12,291 nt of DNA from Isohypsibius dastychi. Taxonomy: Eukaryota > Tardigrada > Eutardigrada > Parachela > Isohypsibiidae. Below, piece by piece: positions 5,710 to 12,291 of the stretch. The stretch is from positions 1-12,291 of the forward strand of contig JAQIWT010001129.1 in the NCBI GenBank assembly GCA_034696485.1. The letters are read 5' to 3'. Both the position numbers and the translations under genes were made by a program. The notes beneath the pieces were generated by a model, which was given only the letters and a program-made list of their open reading frames with translations, was not told the DNA's origin and searched no databases. Within the stretch, counting starts at the first letter, position 1. Every line of letters begins with the position of its first letter.

Positions 5710-8700
5710 TCAGCCATTGTCGAAGCCAAACAAGATACAAGCGCAAAAGAGCGATGTCGCCACCTGTTGCAGCTCCGTCGCTGCCGGTCCGCCAATCCTC
5801 TCGTACCCGATCCCGAGGCACACCGTTGGGGCTTGCTCGCAGACATCGATCACGGCTTGAAACCATTGGTCCACCTGTTGGTACGGTAGCAGCTCTTGTA
5901 CGTACAGCCTTGCTCGGTTCTTGAGCGCAGCTTTCTGCGGGCACCTCAGTGCGTGGAGTAAGCTGTGCTGTTGCCGTTCGCTGCAGTCGCATGCTCCCGA
6001 TGCTCGAGCCCCGTAGGTCACGCTGATATGCACGTGTCTGCCGATGCTGAGTACTAGGAGGAAGAGTCGCAGGATGAGTACAAACGACGCCGGCTCCAAC
6101 CATCGCTTAGCCGCCAACAGTTGCTTTTGGATGCTGTCCCTAGTGAGCTCCGGCGCGACTTCCGACCGTTCGAGGAATCTGCGCCAAAGCTGGCGTCTGC
6201 GCGCCTCGGCTGCCATCTTCCGCGGGGCACCGTGCAAGGGTAGGCCATCAAGTGACATTGAAGCATGTGGATACGCAGCACGTAGGTCTGGTAGGCTGCC
6301 GCGTTGCAGCAGCTCGAGTTGCGCGGCGCGTACCGCTGCAGCAATCCAGGTCTTCTGTGGCTCCGACATCTCGTGCTCTGCCTTGAGTTCCATGTTGCCA
6401 CCTGCCACCGCTCGCTGTCTCATGACGCGTTGAAGCGTCACCATCGGTGCGTGGTCCGATAGTTTCGACGCTTTCCGCGTGTCCATACTGCTCTGCAATC
6501 GGCGTCGCATGCTGTCCGTCATGCCGACGCTCGCTGTAAGCAACAGCTGGATCCGCACATTCGCTGGCAGTGTCAGAGCAGCCGCGGCTGCCGTGGCTGC
6601 CAAAGCAGTGGTAATCGTTGCCGGGCTCAGGAATCGAGACCGTCCCGCAATTGCCGGTAGTGAAGCCCTTGCTCTGACTCCGCTCGGGCTGTTTTCCAGG
6701 ACGCGGTCTGCTCGCGTCACCTCGAGCTCATCAGTCCACACGACGGCTGCCCACGAGACGCTGACGATGTCCTTCGGCTGCTGGGATTCGTCGAGCACAG
6801 CTCCTACCAATACAGTGGCCAAGGTCTGCGGTTGAAGCTCCACTTGTCTGAACGGTGTCTGCGCACTGCGATCCCATAGAACCTTCTGCTCCAGTGTCCT
6901 GAGCTCGACTGTCTCTGCCGGTTGACTGAGTGCTGCGTTTTCCTCCATCGCCACGCGTTGCGCCTTGAGCATCCTGCTGTGTTCGCTAGTCTGAATGCCG
7001 ATGGCGGCCGCCAGCTGGAGCTGCCCCCCACCCCACGTCTTCGAGTCGTTGGTGCGCTTCGCTGCTCTGGCTGCTTCGCCCGCGATGCCCGTTGTGTTGA
7101 GCGCTCGGAAGCATTCAGCAACGGCTCCTGTTGCTGCCACCACCGACGGGAGTTGCAGCGTCGGGAATACGGCATCAAACACATCCGCTGCGACGTAGAA
7201 CCCAACACTCGCCGCCGCACTGAGACCGCGACAAGCCAGTGAGTCCAGTGATTCCAATTCCTTGAGCGACCATGTCGTGGCGACGGTGTGGTAAGCAAAT
7301 TTGGGGGCTACGAATCGATTCCAGTACAGAAGAGCTCCACTGATGCTGACAGTTCGCGAGTGAAGGTGTGCCGCAGCTTGCGCGATGATGCTGTTCACCT
7401 GTTTGCGCTGCTCTGCTCCTGAGCCACTTGGTGATATCTTGACGCCCAGGTATCGCACGGGTTTGTCAGAACTGTTCACATTCACGACCACTCCTCCGCA
7501 GGCTAACGGTGCAACAGCCCTCGTAGGTTGCCGTGACGAGGTGAACGCCGTCGATTTGTGGCCATTGATCTTCAGTCTGAGATGCCCGGTGAAATCCACA
7601 ACGAGTTCATGAGCCGCGCGGAGTCCACTCTCACTCGACCCAAATACGCGCCAGTCGTCCGCAAACAACGTGCAATTCACTCTGGCCTCGCGACCCTGCA
7701 CTCCCATCGCCATCACCTGCGCCTGCGATAACGCCACCGTCGTCACCGCAGCAGGGTTGTCGATCGCTGTTCTGAACCGTTTAGCCAGGGCAGCGTTGAT
7801 AGCGTTGAAGTGTATGGGTGCAGTCGGGTCTCCCTGCCGGATCCCCTTGTCCACTGGTAGAGTATCACCTAGTCCATGCTGCGAGATCACTCGGACGCTG
7901 CAACCTGACAGGCGACCAATGCAGAAGTTCACGTATGCTGGTGGGTATCCGATAGCTAACAGGGCTCTCTCGAGGACATTGAACTGGATCGAGTCATAAC
8001 CCGCGCTCAGGTCGTATTGCGCGGACCAGAGAGACCCAGTGGCTGTCATCGCAGTCTCCTGCGCTGCATAGGATTCGATGATTGCATCTAGAGCGCTGCG
8101 CCCAGGCAAGAACGCCTTCACCTCGGAGGGAAACGTTCCGCAGACCTCGGTCAGACGCAATTCACGGGCTGCGAGAATCTTGTAGAAAACCCTCGCGAAG
8201 GCAGGCAGCAGCGTAATTGGCCGACAGTCCTCCACTCTCAAGGAATCTTTCTTGAAGAAAGGATGGAACAACAACGTTTTCATGCACTTCGGTACGTCGC
8301 GCAGCCTCAGCATCGCAGAGAACAACGCTGCCATCGTTCGAATCAGCCGATCACCGTCTGCGTACGAAGCCGCTGTTCGCAGAACTCCCTCGGTCAAGCC
8401 GTAGACATCCGCAGCTGTGACCCATCTGCACTTCGGTGAGCACAGCATCTCTCTCACCTCCTGCGCCGACACTGGGTTCAGCAGTTGCTGCATTTCAGGT
8501 ACAGCCATCGGTGGGAACACTTCCTGCATCCATGCTGGATCGAGCGCACCCCCATCATCCGCACTCAGCATCTTCCCGAAATGAGCACTTAGTGCGCTCA
8601 GGACCTCTGCTCCGCTTTGAACCGCTTCCGACTTCCCAGCTGGGATCACCGTATCGATGAGGCCTCGTCTCCGCGGTTTCAACGACCTCGCAAAGCGCTG

Positions 8701-9948
8701 CACGGTGATTCTCGCGGAGCGCAGGTTCCGGTATACGCGTTTCGATCTCGCTCTCAGATGTGCTGTTGCCTGTCGCACTCGATCCGGTACTGACCCTGTG
8801 ACGGCTGCGATCGGTGCTTTGAGTATTTCTCGAGTTATGGCAGACTCAATTTCCGTTTTGCGCTTCGGTGTTGCGGCGCTGTACTCACTGCCCAGAGCCC
8901 GCAAGCGTCTTCTGATGTTACTTAGCTGAACGCGTTGGCGGTCGGCTTGCCCAGCGCGAGTTCCTTCGGTCGTGCCCAGTCGGAACTTGGCTCTGGCTAC
9001 CACTGTCCTTGTGGTTGCCAGAAGTAAAGCATCGATCTGATGCATCGTCCATTGCTCGGCAATGTGCGCTTCGATGTCGTCGACGTCGCGCAGTGCCTCC
9101 TCGACGTCGACTGCAAACATGGCTTTCTGCGCATCGCTCGCTGATGACACACGAATGAATCGCCGCCGCGCCCTCGTATCCGCTGCCGGCTGTGATGCGT
9201 TCTGTTCCAACTCCGCGATTAACAGGCTGTGGCCCGTCTTCAGTCTGCTGTCCATACGATGGACCTCGCAGAGTGTCGGCGTCATGAAGGCTGCAGCGGC
9301 ACCCTCGTTGCTCAGCAGGATGTAGTCCAGCCGAGACCACCCGTAGGCATGACGGAACGTTGCGTCCTGTTCCGATGCCAACGGGTGCAGTTTCCGGTAC
9401 ACATCGACATACTGTTCAAAAAGAACGACTCTCGCTCGAGCGCGCCCGCGTGCTGTCTCTGCGATAGAGGCATCTTCCCTGCTGGCAACCTCGTTGAAAT
9501 CCCCGAGAATGACACGCGGCTTGTCCCTGCCACGCGTTTCTCCGAAGGCGAGGGCTGCTTGGTACCTATTCCTGGCGGTCTCTAGTGCAGCGTCCGCGTC
9601 CGCTCTGCTGTCCAGGCCGGTCGGCTGGTATATACACGACACGGTACACTGCTTCACTTCCACTGATATCACTCCCTCAGTTGCGCAGTCGATCGCTGTC
9701 ACCGTCTGAGCCAGGACGGCTGTTGTGATCAACCCCACGCCGAGTCCTGAGGTGTTCGCAAAATAAGCCAGATCTGCTGGGATCCCCACCGGCGATTGCG
9801 CCTGCGAGCCGGTCTCCTGCAGACCTAGAATGTCCAAATCAAAATTGTCGAATATCTTCACAATGTCACAAAGTTTGGCTTGCAAGCCACGGCTGATGTT
9901 GAGGGTGCCGACCCTGAGAGTTTGGGTTGCCGTCGTTGGTTGGGCCAT
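5710..9948 (-). CDS. LINE ORF2 protein: APE endonuclease / reverse transcriptase
   Basis: A 1412-aa protein that nicks target DNA and reverse transcribes the element RNA from the nick (target-primed reverse transcription, in the nucleus). The APE endonuclease covers about 10-248: N17, E45, GDFNEV at 149-154 (D150, N152), D208 in LDYIL, and H240. The last motif reads TGH where the family usually has SDH or TDH, so Gly239 replaces an acidic residue. The RT covers about 560-840: motif 1 at 564-597, FLPGRSALDAI at 613-623, motif A with D646, RQGDP around 704-708 and the catalytic FADD at 762-765. A Cys/His cluster at C1320, C1322, H1328/H1332, C1336 matches the usual C-terminal zinc motif. Residues about 1060-1200 may be a decayed RNase H. 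The ATG at 9948 lies 2 nt after the ORF1 stop, in another frame. Confidence 0.93.
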   Translation of the reverse strand: MAQPTTATQTLRVGTLNISRGLQAKLCDIVKIFDNFDLDILGLQETGSQAQSPVGIPADLAYFANTSGLGVGLITTAVLAQTVTAIDCATEGVISVEVKQCTVSCIYQPTGLDSRADADAALETARNRYQAALAFGETRGRDKPRVILGDFNEVASREDASIAETARGRARARVVLFEQYVDVYRKLHPLASEQDATFRHAYGWSRLDYILLSNEGAAAAFMTPTLCEVHRMDSRLKTGHSLLIAELEQNASQPAADTRARRRFIRVSSASDAQKAMFAVDVEEALRDVDDIEAHIAEQWTMHQIDALLLATTRTVVARAKFRLGTTEGTRAGQADRQRVQLSNIRRRLRALGSEYSAATPKRKTEIESAITREILKAPIAAVTGSVPDRVRQATAHLRARSKRVYRNLRSARITVQRFARSLKPRRRGLIDTVIPAGKSEAVQSGAEVLSALSAHFGKMLSADDGGALDPAWMQEVFPPMAVPEMQQLLNPVSAQEVREMLCSPKCRWVTAADVYGLTEGVLRTAASYADGDRLIRTMAALFSAMLRLRDVPKCMKTLLFHPFFKKDSLRVEDCRPITLLPAFARVFYKILAARELRLTEVCGTFPSEVKAFLPGRSALDAIIESYAAQETAMTATGSLWSAQYDLSAGYDSIQFNVLERALLAIGYPPAYVNFCIGRLSGCSVRVISQHGLGDTLPVDKGIRQGDPTAPIHFNAINAALAKRFRTAIDNPAAVTTVALSQAQVMAMGVQGREARVNCTLFADDWRVFGSSESGLRAAHELVVDFTGHLRLKINGHKSTAFTSSRQPTRAVAPLACGGVVVNVNSSDKPVRYLGVKISPSGSGAEQRKQVNSIIAQAAAHLHSRTVSISGALLYWNRFVAPKFAYHTVATTWSLKELESLDSLACRGLSAAASVGFYVAADVFDAVFPTLQLPSVVAATGAVAECFRALNTTGIAGEAARAAKRTNDSKTWGGGQLQLAAAIGIQTSEHSRMLKAQRVAMEENAALSQPAETVELRTLEQKVLWDRSAQTPFRQVELQPQTLATVLVGAVLDESQQPKDIVSVSWAAVVWTDELEVTRADRVLENSPSGVRARASLPAIAGRSRFLSPATITTALAATAAAAALTLPANVRIQLLLTASVGMTDSMRRRLQSSMDTRKASKLSDHAPMVTLQRVMRQRAVAGGNMELKAEHEMSEPQKTWIAAAVRAAQLELLQRGSLPDLRAAYPHASMSLDGLPLHGAPRKMAAEARRRQLWRRFLERSEVAPELTRDSIQKQLLAAKRWLEPASFVLILRLFLLVLSIGRHVHISVTYGARASGACDCSERQQHSLLHALRCPQKAALKNRARLYVQELLPYQQVDQWFQAVIDVCEQAPTVCLGIGYERIGGPAATELQQVATSLFCACILFGFDNG

Positions 9949-9953
9949 ATCTA
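9946..9953 (-). promoter_or_regulatory. ORF1 stop / ORF2 start junction
   Basis: On the minus strand the junction reads TAGATATG: the ORF1 stop TAG (9953-9951), two bases, then the ORF2 ATG (9948-9946) in a different frame. Such tight spacing in LINEs, for example the overlapping UAAUG of SART1, is used for termination-reinitiation, which makes ORF2 protein at a lower level than ORF1 protein. That mechanism is inferred here from the spacing. Confidence 0.6.
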
Positions 9954-12107
9954 GCAGTCCATGGCTCCTGCCCCGGCCGTGTGACTGGGGACAGTGTCAG
10001 CCGTAGTCGTCGTTGCACGTACGCCCATTTGCTCGCTTTGCTGTCTCTCCGGCTGCATGGTCAATCGACTCACGCCGGAGCTGTCAGGGTCGTGATCCTC
10101 TTCCATCTCTGTCACCTGCGTGCGCTCTCGGTCAGGTTCCACCGCCGGGGCAGCCCTGACATGTGCAGACGCTGGTGCCGCTGCAGCACCGCCTCGTGAC
10201 GCGGGCAGCGGCTGATACGTGACGGATCCAGATACGCTTCTGGTTCCCGTAAACACCGTTGAGGTAGCGTCTCCGACCTTCGGATTGGCTGCCTGGCGTG
10301 GCCCCTGCTTTCGCTTAGGGCTTGTGCCGCCTGTATCGTCGACACGTTGATACGTGAAGGGAAGAGCCTCTTCGATCCGTGGCTTCTTGGATCGGCCAAG
10401 TACTTCTTGGAACCCGTCGGCGCCAGGCGCTGCAAGGCCTCGTCTTCCTTTTCCACTAAGCGCTGATGACGCCCCGACACTGAACGTCAACCCGCTGGAC
10501 GATGCGGACGCGGATGGCTGCTGTTGCTGCGACTGCGGCTGCCTGTTAGCGGTCGGTGGAGCGAATGGAGCACGAGGTGGTGCTGGTCTGCGAAACACCG
10601 CAGCGTAGGTCGTTGCCGCATATTCTTTGTGGTTCTCCTCTCGGATCGAACGTTTCTGGGTGCAGTCCCGTTCGTGATGGTCGTGGCTCGAGCAGTAGCG
10701 ACAGCAAGCCTGCACTTCGGCCGCCAACCCTGTTGCCATCAAACGAGTCACTCCCGTTAGCAGGCCGGGCTCGTATTCGACGAAGTAAGCCGCGATCAGC
10801 TTGGCCTGACTGGCGTCGGTCGGGAACATCATTGCAGATTGTGCCGCACCTGGCGCGGTTAGCACAAGCTTTGCTCCAGGAAGGGCCAGGTTGAAGTCTT
10901 GTATGTCGTAGGCGTTGACAGGTCTGTTGAAGGTAAGCCGAGCCGCATAGTCCTTGAAGGGACATGGGGTGAACAAGCCGTGCCCGCGCTCTCCGCAAAC
11001 GCATTCAAAGTACTGCTCGTGGGTCTTTTTCTTCAGCTTCACTTGAAAACTTGCTTTGTTCGTCAAGGTGATCTTGTTGACATGGACTTCCATGATCTCC
11101 TTCAGCGCGATGTCTTCGTCTTCGCCTGTGTTGAAGAGAACATACGCCCGAGTTCCAGCCGCTGAAAGGTTCACTGTGATCCGATCGATGCGGACTCTCG
11201 ATAGCTTGTTGGTCATCCAAGTTGAGATTCTTGTTGCGATGTCCTCCTTGTTCCCAGTCGGACGAGAGCTTGCCGCTTGATTTCGAATGGAGAGCTCGGA
11301 GATCTCTTGCAGCTCCAAGGTATGCGGGTACACCTTGGGATCACAGCCGCATCTGCCATTTAAAAAACAGGCGCTCAGACGAATCGACTCTCGACGGGCT
11401 GCCGTCACAAACGCATCTCGAGTTGCTAGCCCTTGGACCTGAATGTGTAGAACACGCTTTACCTTACCATCGTCGACGATTTGGCCAGACTGCATTGCAG
11501 TTGGTAGGATCGACGGTTCCAGCGTACGAATCTTGGTTCGGAGCTTGGATTCGTCAGCACCTTCCAGATCCAGCCACACACAATAGACGGTCTTAACGGC
11601 GCTTCTCTTGGCCATGTGCTTTTCGTGTGCCAGCTGCTGGACGACTTGGTTGATCTCTTCCACAGACCCGGCTGCTGCTATTCTCGCAAAGATTGGCAGT
11701 TGTTGAAGTTGCGTAGCGAAGTCTTGTACACCACGTGCCTGTGGGAAGTCGGCGTGCACTTCGGCGTCAGCCTTGTTCTCCGTAGGTCTTGCGGGCGACT
11801 CGTCACTCACTTGATCTTGCCCTCTACCATTGCCGTCTTCGGACTTCACCTCCATTACAGCAGGCGCGTTCTTCGTCTTGTTCTCCGCAGCTTTCTTTGC
11901 CTGCTTCGGGTTTGCATAACTTGCTGAGTTGCTCTTCAAGAACTGGGTCCGACCTTGCGCAGGATCAGGCGGTTTGGTCGGCTCCGAACGCGTTCGGGTG
12001 GTTACTTCCGCCGTTCCGAGCGGGGCAACCGAATTCTCCGGCGATTTCTTCGCCATATCACCATGTGACTGCACAGTCACAGTTTGTGCAGCAGAGTTTC
12101 CACTCAT
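9951..12107 (-). CDS. LINE ORF1 protein, Gag-like with CCHC zinc knuckle
   Basis: A 718-aa protein expected to bind element RNA and form the ribonucleoprotein. The N-terminal 125 residues are low-complexity, with many Lys, Glu, Ser, Pro and Ala. A CCHC knuckle lies at C469-x2-C472-x4-H477-x4-C482. A second Cys/His group at C369, C371, H376, C382 could be an atypical knuckle. Residues about 268-297 resemble a SAP helix-extended loop-helix (see findings). The C-terminal 220 residues are disordered-looking, rich in Ala, Ser, Gln and Arg, with basic patches around 573-576 and 597-600 that could be nuclear signals. I chose the ATG at 12107. The frame stays open to a GTG at 12128 and meets a stop at 12146-12144, but no earlier ATG exists. 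It is long for a LINE ORF1 but within the range seen in protist elements. Confidence 0.85.
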   Translation of the reverse strand: MSGNSAAQTVTVQSHGDMAKKSPENSVAPLGTAEVTTRTRSEPTKPPDPAQGRTQFLKSNSASYANPKQAKKAAENKTKNAPAVMEVKSEDGNGRGQDQVSDESPARPTENKADAEVHADFPQARGVQDFATQLQQLPIFARIAAAGSVEEINQVVQQLAHEKHMAKRSAVKTVYCVWLDLEGADESKLRTKIRTLEPSILPTAMQSGQIVDDGKVKRVLHIQVQGLATRDAFVTAARRESIRLSACFLNGRCGCDPKVYPHTLELQEISELSIRNQAASSRPTGNKEDIATRISTWMTNKLSRVRIDRITVNLSAAGTRAYVLFNTGEDEDIALKEIMEVHVNKITLTNKASFQVKLKKKTHEQYFECVCGERGHGLFTPCPFKDYAARLTFNRPVNAYDIQDFNLALPGAKLVLTAPGAAQSAMMFPTDASQAKLIAAYFVEYEPGLLTGVTRLMATGLAAEVQACCRYCSSHDHHERDCTQKRSIREENHKEYAATTYAAVFRRPAPPRAPFAPPTANRQPQSQQQQPSASASSSGLTFSVGASSALSGKGRRGLAAPGADGFQEVLGRSKKPRIEEALPFTYQRVDDTGGTSPKRKQGPRQAANPKVGDATSTVFTGTRSVSGSVTYQPLPASRGGAAAAPASAHVRAAPAVEPDRERTQVTEMEEDHDPDSSGVSRLTMQPERQQSEQMGVRATTTTADTVPSHTAGAGAMDC

Positions 12108-12291
12108 ACTGCGAGTTCCTATCACCACAGTGCCGACGGTTGGTTATCTAGCCGACGACAATTAGGGAGGCGGAAAATTCATCGGCTATGCGACGGTACT
12201 TGCTGATCTTCGCGTCAGGCTAGCCTAGCAGCAGCGGTAGCGCCTGCCAACGGCGCGATGCAAGCGGTGGACCCCCTGGAAGATGTGTAGT
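12108..12291 (-). other. LINE 5' UTR or flanking DNA
   Basis: This 184-bp stretch upstream of ORF1 has no long ORF and a stop in the ORF1 frame at 12146-12144. If the element is complete, this is at least partly its 5' UTR, where LINEs carry an internal promoter. I see no recognisable promoter motif or target-site boundary. A 7-bp direct repeat (GCCGACG at 12132-12138 and 12151-12157) is the only small structure noticed. Confidence 0.4.

Larger units (their letters stand above)
5710..12107 (-). mobile_element. Non-LTR retrotransposon (LINE) with two ORFs
   Basis: The coding span of an APE-type non-LTR retrotransposon read on the minus strand: ORF1 (Gag-like, one clear CCHC knuckle) followed by ORF2 (AP endonuclease, reverse transcriptase, C-terminal Cys/His motif). 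Both ORFs are intact over 6.4 kb, so the copy is full length or nearly so. The coordinates give only the coding span. The true 5' end lies above 12107, perhaps outside the window, and the 3' end lies somewhere in 4998-5709. No target-site duplication can be defined. ORF1 with a zinc knuckle, an APE domain and a C-terminal CCHC-like motif fit the I/R1/Tad/Jockey-like groups better than mammalian L1, but the clade needs a tree. Confidence 0.9.

Noticed and set aside
12108-12128. Upstream GTG start extending ORF1 by 7 codons
   Set aside because: GTG is not a usual eukaryotic start; the ATG at 12107 is the first ATG in the frame and adequate.
1-12291. CRISPR array, bacterial insertion sequence or operon
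   Set aside because: No regularly spaced repeats, transposase of bacterial families or prokaryotic gene order is present; the whole content is eukaryotic retroelement.

Overview
This window is eukaryotic repetitive DNA. All recognisable coding sequence lies on the minus strand, and nearly all of it is retrotransposon. Nothing looks bacterial: there are no operons, Shine-Dalgarno sites or prokaryotic genes. The host cannot be fixed from this sequence. Moderately high GC, glutamine-rich proteins, intron-free elements and long LINE ORFs would suit a protist such as an oomycete or another stramenopile, but that is a low-confidence guess.

Layout from low to high coordinates. (1) Positions 1-4406 hold a Ty1/copia LTR retrotransposon, complete except for about 85 bp of its 3' LTR cut off by the window edge. 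It has one uninterrupted Gag-Pol ORF of 1364 codons with zinc knuckle, protease, integrase, reverse transcriptase and RNase H. Its short LTR is 160 bp by my TG...CA assignment, a polypurine tract abuts the 3' LTR, and the primer site matches the anticodon loop of initiator tRNA-Met (copia-type half-tRNA priming). The two LTRs are identical over the 75 bp that can be compared, so the insertion looks recent. (2) Positions 4407-4997 hold the first 197 codons of another gene, with a C2H2 finger and then a polyglutamine tract. The copia element has landed inside its CAG/CAA repeat; the rest of the gene would lie beyond the other LTR, outside the window. (3) Positions 4998-5709 are noncoding and must hold the 3' UTR of the upstream LINE plus the 5' flank of the broken gene. 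(4) Positions 5710-12107 hold a two-ORF non-LTR retrotransposon (LINE): ORF1 is a 718-aa Gag-like nucleic-acid-binding protein and ORF2 a 1412-aa APE endonuclease/reverse transcriptase. (5) Positions 12108-12291 are LINE 5' UTR or flank.

The two elements are separate replicating units. The copia polyprotein supplies its own particle, protease, integrase and RT. In the LINE, ORF1 probably packages the RNA while ORF2 nicks target DNA and primes reverse transcription. The ORF1 stop and ORF2 start are only 2 nt apart and out of frame, which suggests termination-reinitiation. Points most worth a second look: an upstream AUG inside the copia primer site that opens a 69-codon ORF overlapping gag, a chimeric reading frame from the interrupted polyQ gene into the LTR, a SAP-like segment in LINE ORF1, a Gly where the LINE endonuclease family usually has Asp, and a possible decayed RNase H region in ORF2.
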